Below are positions 1 through 6,296 of a DNA stretch of 12,799 bases, piece after piece; within the stretch, counting starts at the first letter, position 1, and every line of letters starts with the position of its first letter. The notes under the pieces were generated by a model. That model saw only the letters and a program-made list of their open reading frames with translations. It was not told the origin of the DNA and did not search any database. The stretch spans positions 49,576 through 62,374 of the forward strand of contig DCDL01000004.1 in the NCBI GenBank assembly GCA_002316385.1, given 5' to 3'. The DNA comes from Clostridium sp. UBA1056. Lineage in GTDB: Bacteria; Bacillota; Clostridia; Clostridiales; Clostridiaceae. The position numbers and the translations under genes were made by a program.

Positions 1-76
1 AAATAGACGAGCATTCTGACTTATTTATTTTTCGAAGATGCCTAAGAGTGAATTAAATCTTAATTATAATATAAAA
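1..76. other. Left-edge non-coding stretch before the inverted-repeat element
   Basis: No coding sequence is supported here. The stretch is AT-rich and holds a short perfect inverted repeat (AATTAA, 3-nt gap, TTAATT; 51-65). On the minus strand there is a TATAAT hexamer at 63-68; a weak TTGCGA lies only 15 bp upstream of it, inside the end of the adjacent element. This could be a poor promoter for whatever minus-strand gene lies beyond the window. I recognise no gene or RNA family in it. Confidence 0.4.
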
Positions 77-160
77 GGAGCTTTCGCAAAATATATCACT
101 AATCTTATATAGAATGTTAAGCTTACACTTTTATATTATCGTTAACGAATGCCATTTACA

Positions 161-203
161 TAAGTTCGAATAACTAAATCTTTGATTTAGTTATTCGAAC
201 TTA
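161..203. repeat. Perfect 20-bp stem, 3-nt loop, inside the 77-435 element
   Basis: Bases 161-180 and 184-203 are exact reverse complements separated by TTT. This is the strongest single hairpin in the window. The stem is AT-rich with a TTCGAA core, and no T-run follows on either strand, so it does not look like an ordinary terminator. Confidence 0.9.
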
Positions 204-227
204 GTTCTTCTAATTAATTAGAAGAAC
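204..227. repeat. 24-nt perfect palindrome inside the 77-435 element
   Basis: GTTCTTC, a self-complementary TAATTAATTA centre and GAAGAAC form a perfect palindrome. It begins on the base after the 161-203 hairpin, so the two stems would stack or sit side by side at a junction. Confidence 0.85.
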
Positions 228-232
228 CTTCA

Positions 233-361
233 GAAATATTTCATTACTTAGTATTTATGGATGGTAAAATCGTAAAGCAACACAACAACTTGTTTGAGTG
301 TATACGAGTTGTTGTGTTGTAGATCTTTCTTTGAATAAATACTTTAGTAAATGAATATTTC
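233..361. repeat. Long interior arm of the 77-435 element with nested 13-bp stem
   Basis: Bases 233-258 pair with 335-361 with small offsets (GAAATATT and GTATTTAT blocks match exactly). The arm encloses a 13-bp perfect stem, 278-290 with 307-319. That stem can extend by a G-U pair in plus-strand RNA (291 with 306) and two more pairs. The arm resembles a long hairpin interrupted by internal loops. Confidence 0.7.
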
Positions 362-438
362 GAAATGGCTGAGCGTTAATAATATATGGGTATGCTCAAC
401 ATTTCTTTTAGATTAGTTTATTTTGCGAAAGCCCCTTA

Positions 439-1506
439 TTAATCCAAATAATCCTTAAGTTTTTTACTTCTACTTGGATGTCTTAACTTTCTTAAGGCTT
501 TTGCTTCAATTTGTCTAATTCTTTCTCTTGTTACATTGAACTCTTTACCAACTTCCTCAAGAGTTCTAGCTCTTCCATCATCAAGACCAAATCTAAGTCG
601 TAAAACCTTCTCTTCCCTTGGAGTCAAAGTTCTAAGCTGACTAATTAATTGTTCTTTTAACATTGTAAAGGCGGCTGCTTCTGCTGGTGCTAATGCATCA
701 TCATCAGGAATGAAGTCTCCAAGATGAGAATCTTCCTCTTCACCTATAGGAGTTTCTAAGGATACAGGTTCTTGAGCAATTTTCATTATTTCTCTAACTT
801 TATCTACACTCATATCCATATGCTTTGCAATTTCTTCTGGAAGTGGCTCTCTTCCTAGCTCTTGAAGAAGCTGTCTAGATACCCTAATTAACTTATTTAT
901 AGTTTCTACCATATGAACTGGTATTCTAATAGTTCTAGCTTGATCTGCAATAGCTCTTGTAATTGCCTGCCTAATCCACCATGTAGCATAGGTACTAAAT
1001 TTAAATCCTTTGCTATAGTCAAATTTTTCTACAGCTTTTATAAGACCTAAGTTACCTTCTTGAATTAAATCTAAGAATAACATTCCACGGCCTACATATC
1101 TTTTAGCAATGCTTACAACTAATCTTAGGTTCGCCTCTGCTAGTTTTTTCTTAGCATACTCATCTCCATTTTCTATAAGCTTTGCTAGTCTCATCTCTTC
1201 ATCTGCAGATAGTAGAGGTACTTTACCAATTTCTTTAAGATACATTCTAACCGGGTCATCTATAGCAATTCCTTCTGGAATTGATATATCAAGTTCTAAT
1301 TCCTCTTCCTCTTCTTCCTCTTCAGGATCACCTACAACATCAATTCCCATGGATTCAAGTACTTCATAAATCTTTTCTATTTGTTCTGGATTTAACTCTA
1401 TTCCCTCTACTTCATCCATTATTTCTTTATAGGTTAGATTTCCTTTTTTCTTACCCTTTTCTACTAACTTCTTTACTATAGCAATCTTTCCTGCTTTATC
1501 CTTCAT
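439..1506 (-). CDS. rpoD: RNA polymerase primary sigma factor (sigma A / RpoD)
   Basis: The 355-aa product is the housekeeping sigma factor that directs core RNA polymerase to -10/-35 promoters. Visible parts: a short region 1.1 (about 1-58), a run of eight glutamates (62-69), region 1.2 (about 83-115), region 2 with LDLIQEGNLGLIKAVEKFD and STYATWWIRQAITRAI (about 127-200), region 3 (about 203-280) and region 4 with LTPREEKVLRLRFGL and the -35-binding helix-turn-helix VTRERIRQIEAKALRKLR (about 293-347). Length and domain order are normal for a Firmicute sigma A. The ATG has an AGGAGGT site 6 nt upstream. The gene lies 18 nt behind dnaG and is presumably co-transcribed with it, as in the macromolecular-synthesis operon. 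The large inverted-repeat element starts just past its stop codon. Confidence 0.98.
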   Translation of the reverse strand: MKDKAGKIAIVKKLVEKGKKKGNLTYKEIMDEVEGIELNPEQIEKIYEVLESMGIDVVGDPEEEEEEEELELDISIPEGIAIDDPVRMYLKEIGKVPLLSADEEMRLAKLIENGDEYAKKKLAEANLRLVVSIAKRYVGRGMLFLDLIQEGNLGLIKAVEKFDYSKGFKFSTYATWWIRQAITRAIADQARTIRIPVHMVETINKLIRVSRQLLQELGREPLPEEIAKHMDMSVDKVREIMKIAQEPVSLETPIGEEEDSHLGDFIPDDDALAPAEAAAFTMLKEQLISQLRTLTPREEKVLRLRFGLDDGRARTLEEVGKEFNVTRERIRQIEAKALRKLRHPSRSKKLKDYLD

Positions 1507-1524
1507 TCCATTACCTCCTCTCTT

Positions 1525-3303
1525 CTATAGTTTTCCCATTTCCCTCTGTATATTCATAAGCTCTTTAGCTAATATTAAAGATTCTTCAACAAATCCTTTA
1601 GATTCACACTTTCTAATTTTATCCATAATTTCCCTTTTTGACTCCTCTAACTTGTATTTTTTTATTTTATTCACACAGTCACTTACCATTTTATCCATGG
1701 ATTCTTCATCTATATCAATTTTACACTCTTGAATCTTTATCCATTCTTTTGTGAAATCACTATCTCGAATAGTTTGCAATTCAATAATCTTTATAAGTTC
1801 TTCTTTGGAGCACATATTGTTTTCTTTAATGATTTTGTATATTACTTTATGTGCTTTTAAAATCAAATCTTCTTCACTTATACTATTTGATATGTCACTA
1901 GATAATCTTTTAGTTAGTGCAAGACTTAATAAGGTTCTCTCCGCCTTAATAAATGCAGGCTCTAAATATAATTTTTGCCCAATTTCCATATTTATATTAT
2001 TATTATTTTTATTATTTTGTATATATTTATTATTATTTTTGCCTAAGTATTGCATTATAGCTTCTTCACCTATACCACATCTCTCCGAAACCTGTTTAAT
2101 GTATACAGCTCTTTCTAGTGGATCTAGGTCTTTTAGTACTATAACTACCTTTCTTAAGTACTTAACCACCATTTCCTTCCTTGAGAAATCAATCCCTTTT
2201 TCCGCCATCTTTAATTTAAAATCTATAAGTGGTAGAGCTTTCTCTACTAGACTTAGAAATTTCTCTTTACCATAGGTTCTAATAAATTCATCGGGATCTT
2301 TTCCTTTTGGAATTTGAAGGATCTTAAGTTCAAAACCAGATTTTTGTAATATGTCTAACCCTCTTATAGTAGCATTTTGACCTGCTGCATCTGAATCAAA
2401 GGATACTATAACAGTATCAATATATCTCTTTAATAATTTACATTGGCCTTCAGTTAATGCAGTTCCTAGAGTTGCAACTACATTTGTTACATCTTGTTGG
2501 GAAAGTGAGATTACATCCATATATCCTTCAACCATAATTACTGTTCTAGTAGAATTATTTTTTATTGCTAAATTTAATCCATAAAGATTGGTACCCTTAT
2601 GAAATATTGGGGTTTCAGGAGAGTTTAGATATTTAGGCTTGGAATCATCTAAAACTCTTCCTCCAAAGCCTATGACTCTACCACTTACATTAAATACAGG
2701 AAATATAATTCTGTTTCTGAATCTATCGTATATATTTCCTTTTTCATTTTTTGTAGTAAGTCCAAGTTCTAGTATTTCTTCTTCACTAAAGCCTCTTTGT
2801 TTTAAATAGAAACGTATTCCCTGCCAATTGTCTAGTGCAAAGCCAATACCAAACTTTTTAATAGTATTATCTGTTATACCCCTTCCCTTGAGATATTCAT
2901 AAGGTGCCTTAAACTTTTTCAAATTGCTATAAAAGTACCTACCAGCTTGTATGTTCATATCATACATATGCTTATACTTATCTTTAGTTTCTGAACTCTT
3001 ACTAGTTGAGTCGGAATCCTCTACTACAATACCCACCTTTTCTCCGAGAAATTTTACTGCTTCTGGAAATGACATATTTCGTGTTTTCATAACAAAGGTT
3101 ATTACATTACCAGCTTCTCCACATCCAAAGCATTTATAGATTTGTTTTTCACTTGATACAGTAAATGAAGGTGTTTTTTCATTATGAAATGGACATCTTC
3201 CTAAATAGTTTTTTCCGGTCTTTTTCAAAGTTACTACATCGGAAACAATATCCACTATGTCATTTTCTTCTTTTATTTTTTGTATTACCTCTTCAGAAAA
3301 CAT
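1525..3303 (-). CDS. dnaG: DNA primase DnaG
   Basis: This 592-aa enzyme synthesises RNA primers at the replication fork and works with the replicative helicase. A CHC2-type zinc ribbon is visible (C37, H40, C58, C61; CPFHNEKTPSF and YKCFGCGEAGN), followed by the catalytic core with TOPRIM motifs VEGYMDV (E259) and SFDSDAAG (D303, D305) and DPDEF (336-340). The C-terminal part, probably helicase-binding, follows an asparagine-rich low-complexity linker (about 423-437). I start at the ATG at 3303. An upstream in-frame TTG (3309) lies almost inside the AGGTGAG ribosome binding site, whereas the ATG sits about 8 nt from its core. The gene is followed after 18 nt by rpoD and preceded by a 304-nt gap after dgt. 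Confidence 0.97.
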   Translation of the reverse strand: MFSEEVIQKIKEENDIVDIVSDVVTLKKTGKNYLGRCPFHNEKTPSFTVSSEKQIYKCFGCGEAGNVITFVMKTRNMSFPEAVKFLGEKVGIVVEDSDSTSKSSETKDKYKHMYDMNIQAGRYFYSNLKKFKAPYEYLKGRGITDNTIKKFGIGFALDNWQGIRFYLKQRGFSEEEILELGLTTKNEKGNIYDRFRNRIIFPVFNVSGRVIGFGGRVLDDSKPKYLNSPETPIFHKGTNLYGLNLAIKNNSTRTVIMVEGYMDVISLSQQDVTNVVATLGTALTEGQCKLLKRYIDTVIVSFDSDAAGQNATIRGLDILQKSGFELKILQIPKGKDPDEFIRTYGKEKFLSLVEKALPLIDFKLKMAEKGIDFSRKEMVVKYLRKVVIVLKDLDPLERAVYIKQVSERCGIGEEAIMQYLGKNNNKYIQNNKNNNNINMEIGQKLYLEPAFIKAERTLLSLALTKRLSSDISNSISEEDLILKAHKVIYKIIKENNMCSKEELIKIIELQTIRDSDFTKEWIKIQECKIDIDEESMDKMVSDCVNKIKKYKLEESKREIMDKIRKCESKGFVEESLILAKELMNIQREMGKL

Positions 3304-3607
3304 TCTCAACTCACCTCACTCTCAAGTGATTTTAAACTTAAAGAAACCTTTTTAATATGTTATACATTAATCCTAAAAATTTATCTTACATGGTACTCCA
3401 ATCCCATTTCTAAAATTAAACTAGTATTAAATTTATGTAACTTATATAAATTCCTAGCTCTTATAATTCGACATATATTTTCTAAATCCTTTTTTATAAA
3501 AAAGTTTTTTGTAATATAAATGTATTGTATGCTATATATTATATTCTTTACAGGATATGTTTTCCCTTCACAAAGAAGCTTTTTAATTAAAATAGCTTCT
3601 TATAATT
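3304..3607. other. Intergenic region between dgt and dnaG
   Basis: No gene is supported. It carries a hairpin just past dgt (listed separately), a 16-nt perfect palindrome with six-base T and A arms (3489-3504) followed by six more T, and a weak inverted repeat near 3427-3450. A minus-strand TATAAT at 3538-3543 is a candidate -10 for a dnaG-rpoD promoter, but no good -35 sits 16-18 bp upstream of it. The 304-nt gap suggests dnaG-rpoD can be transcribed separately from dgt. Confidence 0.4.
3573..3601 (-). terminator. Weak terminator or attenuator hairpin after dgt
   Basis: AAGAAGCT (3573-3580) pairs with AGCTTCTT (3594-3601), and an inner TTTT/AAAA pairing (3581-3584 with 3589-3592) is offset by one bulged base. 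It starts 6 nt past the dgt stop codon. The T-run following on the minus strand is very short (TTTG), so termination is probably partial, letting some transcription continue into dnaG. Confidence 0.4.
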
Positions 3608-4624
3608 TTAACTAGGTATGTATATATCCTTAAACAAGTTTATACAATATTCATCACTCATTCCTGCTATATAGTCAGCAACTCCTTGATTAAGTCCTTC
3701 ATTCTTAGCTATGGATTTATAGAATTCTGGAAGCTTCTCTTCATGAGAATAAAAATATTTATATAGCTGAATAAGGATAAATCTAGCTCTATCTCTTTCT
3801 TCTTTTAAAAACTCTCCATTATAAACTTCTTTAAACATAAAATTCCTAAGTTTTTTAAACTTATTATCTATATTTATAGATAATGCTACTTGAATATCAT
3901 TTTCTTTTATATTATTTGTAGTTGTATAAATACAATCCTTGACTAGGGTGTCTACTCTCTCTCCATGAGTATATCCTAAAACTTGAAGTATATCCTTAGG
4001 TATACTATCCATAGATAAAATTCCTGCTCTTAATGAATCATCAATATCGTGATTTACATAAGCAATTTTATCACTATACTTTACCACCTGACCCTCTAAA
4101 GTAAAAGCCTTCTTACTAACATCCGAAAATCCGCTGTGATACAATATACCATCCAATACCTCTTTTGATAGATTTAGACCTTGTCCATTATTTTCTATAT
4201 ATGTTAATACCCTGACACTATTTTTATTATGACTAAAACCATTAGGCAATAATTCATTAAGCACATCTTCTCCACTGTGAGCAAAGGCAACATGCCCTAT
4301 ATCATGACCTAAAGCTATAGCCTCTATTAAGTCTTCGTTTAACCCTATTCCTCTTCCTATTGTCCTAGCAATTTGCGCTACTTCTAATGTATGGGTTAGT
4401 CTAGTTCTATAGTGATCACTCCAAGTTTTAATATAAACTTGAGTTTTTCTTTTTAGTCTTCTAAAGGATTTACAGTGTATGATTCTATCTCTATCAATCA
4501 TATAAGCAGTTCTAAGTTCATCTAGTTTTTCTTCTTTTTCTCTGCCAATAGAGTTTTTAGATTTAGATCCTTGAGGTATTATACTATACTCTTCATACCT
4601 TTCTATCTTACCCCTAATATTCAT
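3608..4624 (-). CDS. dgt: Deoxyguanosinetriphosphate triphosphohydrolase-like HD protein
   Basis: The 338-aa protein belongs to the dNTP triphosphohydrolase branch of the HD superfamily, which releases triphosphate from dNTPs and trims nucleotide pools. The metal-binding H...HD...D set is visible: H78 in RTRLTHTLEV, H107-D108 in GHDIGH, and D193 in YVNHDIDD. The N-terminal YMIDRDRIIHCKSFRRLKRKTQV block and GHDIGHVAFAHSGE are typical of the family. The ATG has an AAGGTGGTG site about 5 nt upstream. It is the first gene of the dgt-dnaG-rpoD run, a fit with replication-linked roles. Whether it hydrolyses dGTP specifically or several dNTPs cannot be told from sequence. Confidence 0.93.
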   Translation of the reverse strand: MNIRGKIERYEEYSIIPQGSKSKNSIGREKEEKLDELRTAYMIDRDRIIHCKSFRRLKRKTQVYIKTWSDHYRTRLTHTLEVAQIARTIGRGIGLNEDLIEAIALGHDIGHVAFAHSGEDVLNELLPNGFSHNKNSVRVLTYIENNGQGLNLSKEVLDGILYHSGFSDVSKKAFTLEGQVVKYSDKIAYVNHDIDDSLRAGILSMDSIPKDILQVLGYTHGERVDTLVKDCIYTTTNNIKENDIQVALSINIDNKFKKLRNFMFKEVYNGEFLKEERDRARFILIQLYKYFYSHEEKLPEFYKSIAKNEGLNQGVADYIAGMSDEYCINLFKDIYIPS

Positions 4625-4696
4625 AATTTCACCACCTTACCTATTAAATATTTAAGGTTATATCAGGATTTTACATTATCTTATAAAAACCTTTAT

Positions 4697-4705
4697 ATTA
4701 TATCA
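4697..4705 (-). promoter_or_regulatory. Candidate extended -10 promoter for dgt
   Basis: Read on the minus strand this is TGATATAAT, a perfect TGnTATAAT extended -10. It lies about 70 nt before the dgt start codon, with no good -35 at 16-18 bp. The extended -10 could compensate for that. It is assigned on position and motif only; AT-rich DNA yields chance matches. Confidence 0.45.
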
Positions 4706-4886
4706 TAATCTTCACTTTTATTTCTATAACATTTAAATATTCGCTATATTTAAAATATTAACTTTTATTATGTTGTATACTTATATAATTTCTTTACGAA
4801 CATTAATATTCCTTTAGCTAATCACAAAGTTTTTAAGTATTTTAATGAATATCACTTTTTTTCTACTTTTAAATGATTTTTAATAG

Positions 4887-4925
4887 ATCTAATAAAATTT
4901 TAAAGAGACTATAATTTTATTAGAT
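4887..4925. repeat. 13-bp perfect inverted repeat in the dgt/coat-gene gap
   Basis: Bases 4887-4899 and 4913-4925 are exact reverse complements around a 13-nt spacer. The stem is almost wholly A-T and has no following T-run, so it is a poor terminator. Placed between two divergent genes, it could be an operator or a chance product of AT-rich sequence. Confidence 0.5.
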
Positions 4926-5107
4926 AAAAGACTTTTATTCTCAAATATCTTTATTTCCTCACTGTGTATTATATGATTTATTTTATTTACTATTCTTATT
5001 GCTTCACAATATTATAAAGAATTTTATACTAATAATTGATATATTTTCCATTCATTATACATAAATATAATTATAGTAGAGATATTTAATATTATCTTAT
5101 AGTGTGT

Positions 5108-5116
5108 TAAGGAGGG
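5108..5116 (+). promoter_or_regulatory. Strong ribosome binding site of the coat gene
   Basis: TAAGGAGGG lies 7 nt before the ATG at 5124 and fixes that start. It is among the strongest sites in the window, consistent with high translation of a coat protein. Confidence 0.85.
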
Positions 5117-5123
5117 AAGTATA

Positions 5124-6194
5124 ATGAGTAACGCAATAGCAGATAGTTCTAACTCAGATTTACTATCAGCAAATAATATTAAAAAAAATGTTTTACCTTA
5201 CTATAATTTATCTAATGATAGTACTATATATCAAGTAAAGTTTAAGGATACGGATAAGCAAAGAGCTGTTTATAAAATAGAAAGCAACTCCTATGAGTAT
5301 TGTTTGAAAAAAGTATACTATGAAGTAGACGAGCTTCTTTTTGTTTATTCTGCTATAGAATGGCTATACCGTAATAATATAAATGTACCTAGAATACTAT
5401 CTACAGTTGATCATGGAAGATATGTAAAGTATAATGATATGTTATTTATTCTCACAGATTGGGTTCAAGGAGATAAATGTGACTTTGATAATCTAAGGGA
5501 TTTGAATCTATCAAGTAGAAATCTAGGTCAAATGCATGAAGTTTCTTTAGGTTTTTCTCCTATTTTAGGTAGTAAACATAAAGAGGGTTTTAACAGCCTC
5601 ACAGAATCTTTAAATAAACATACCCTTCAACTAGTTCAAAATGAAAAACTAGCATTAAAATATAGGGATTATTTTTCTAAGATATACATGCTCAGTTTTA
5701 CAAATAGCATGTCTCTAGCAAACTTATCAACTAATATAGCTAACACTATAGACTATGATAACCTATCCATCTCTATATGCCATAACGATTATGTGAGTAA
5801 AAATCTTATTGTAAACAATGATAAAATTTTTGTTATAGACTTTGATAAGTGCAGGTACGATTATTGTGCTTTTGATATATCCTACTGCTTGAGGAGACTT
5901 ATGAGAAGAGAAAGTACCTGTTGGAATGTGGACTTAACTATAAATTTTTTACAGGAATATGAGGTAAATCATCCTTTAACTTTGGATGACTATAAATATA
6001 TTCTTGCTTATTTATCTTTTCCTCAGAAATATTGGAAGCTATCTCGAGATTATTATAATAATATATCCAGGTGCAATAAAAAAGCCTTTATTAATCTTTT
6101 GAATAAATCTGTATGTCATAATGACATACAGATTGAGTTTAGTTATAACTTGCTTAATTATATTGAAAAGAAATTTAATACTAAACTTTTTTAA
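5124..6194 (+). CDS. CotS-family spore coat protein, kinase-like fold
   Basis: The 356-aa product resembles the CotS/YutH/YsxE group of spore coat proteins, which share the aminoglycoside phosphotransferase/choline kinase fold. It shows an N-lobe with YCLKKV (60-65), a hinge-like FILTDWVQGDKCDF (108-121), a LGQMHE block (134-139), the catalytic-loop-like CHNDYVSKNLIV (H220, D222, N227) and a metal-binding-like VIDFDKCRYD (D239, D241). C-terminal CLRRLMRR and YLSFPQKYWKL are also seen in CotS relatives. The kinase-like residues are largely kept, but a reaction has not been established for this family as far as I know. It is the only plus-strand gene and converges on ppdK. Expression in the mother cell during sporulation is expected from the family. 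A 29-bp palindrome lies near its 3' end. Clostridia often have several CotS paralogues, so I give no symbol. Confidence 0.88.
   Translation: MSNAIADSSNSDLLSANNIKKNVLPYYNLSNDSTIYQVKFKDTDKQRAVYKIESNSYEYCLKKVYYEVDELLFVYSAIEWLYRNNINVPRILSTVDHGRYVKYNDMLFILTDWVQGDKCDFDNLRDLNLSSRNLGQMHEVSLGFSPILGSKHKEGFNSLTESLNKHTLQLVQNEKLALKYRDYFSKIYMLSFTNSMSLANLSTNIANTIDYDNLSISICHNDYVSKNLIVNNDKIFVIDFDKCRYDYCAFDISYCLRRLMRRESTCWNVDLTINFLQEYEVNHPLTLDDYKYILAYLSFPQKYWKLSRDYYNNISRCNKKAFINLLNKSVCHNDIQIEFSYNLLNYIEKKFNTKLF
6106..6134. repeat. 29-bp near-perfect palindrome inside the coat gene
   Basis: Arms 6106-6119 and 6121-6134 are exact 14-nt reverse complements around a single central A. It lies in codons for about NKSVCHNDIQI, roughly 60 nt before the stop codon. 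No T-run follows on either strand. It could be an operator-like site or an mRNA hairpin. Confidence 0.85.
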
Positions 6195-6231
6195 ATAATA
6201 AAGCCATCCCCCAAATTTAACACTTAACATC

Positions 6232-6280
6232 TAAAAAATAAATAGGTTGGCCAATCTTTGCCAACCTATTTATTATTTAT
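6232..6280. terminator. Bidirectional intrinsic terminator between coat gene and ppdK
   Basis: A perfect 15-bp stem (6237-6251 with 6260-6274), with GGTTGGC/GCCAACC at its top and an 8-nt loop, is flanked by A-rich sequence on the left and T-rich sequence on the right. It can therefore end plus-strand transcription of the coat gene (TTATTATTTAT) and minus-strand transcription of ppdK (TTATTTTTTAG). It lies 22 nt past the ppdK stop and about 40 nt past the coat-gene stop, as expected for convergent genes. Confidence 0.9.
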
Positions 6281-6296
6281 ATCATTATTTTATTGC

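Larger units (their letters stand above)
77..435 (-). repeat. 359-bp imperfect inverted-repeat element, MITE-like or large structured RNA
   Basis: The outer ends match as inverted repeats: GGAGCTTTCGCAAAAT at 77-92 is mirrored by the complement of 420-435 with one mismatch. Weaker but continuous similarity runs inward through about 77-157 against 363-435. Inside are a perfect 20-bp stem with a TTT loop (161-203), a 24-nt perfect palindrome (204-227), and an arm 233-258/335-361 that encloses a 13-bp stem (278-290/307-319). Together these give a closing stem and three interior arms. The element starts three bases past the rpoD stop, so it would lie in the rpoD 3' UTR. At least two outer-stem differences (positions 79 and the A of GTTAAGC near 120) become G-U pairs in minus-strand RNA but A-C in plus-strand RNA. 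The minus-strand transcript would leave the stem into a TTTTAT run, so it may also end rpoD transcription. No transposase and no clear target-site duplication were seen. Strand and class are inferred. Confidence 0.7.
4625..5123. other. 499-nt divergent intergenic region between dgt and the coat gene
   Basis: No gene is supported in this very AT-rich stretch. It should contain the minus-strand promoter for dgt (candidate listed separately) and a plus-strand, probably sporulation-controlled, promoter for the coat gene. CATA-containing motifs near 5053-5069 loosely resemble mother-cell sigma -10 elements, but the spacing is off and no -35 is convincing, so I do not call one. It also holds the 13-bp inverted repeat at 4887-4925 and a 15-nt AT palindrome at 4924-4938. 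Confidence 0.45.

Noticed and set aside
257..322. A 21-codon plus-strand reading frame inside the inverted-repeat element
   Set aside because: It has no ribosome binding site, and its sequence is dictated by the 278-319 hairpin; no reason to call it a gene.
1..435. CRISPR array, tRNA or insertion sequence in the left intergenic region
   Set aside because: There are no regularly spaced direct repeats, no cloverleaf with CCA-type acceptor, and no transposase frame; only inverted repeats are seen.
1109..1481. Plus-strand open frames opposite rpoD
   Set aside because: They are antisense shadows of a well-conserved gene, with low-complexity Ser/Leu-rich translations from the Glu-rich run.
1751..2275. 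174-codon plus-strand frame opposite dnaG
   Set aside because: Antisense to conserved primase sequence, no ribosome binding site, and a hydrophobic, unrecognisable product.
3280..3519. 79-codon plus-strand frame in the dgt-dnaG gap
   Set aside because: It overlaps the dnaG start and AT-rich intergenic DNA, lacks a ribosome binding site, and has no recognisable domain.
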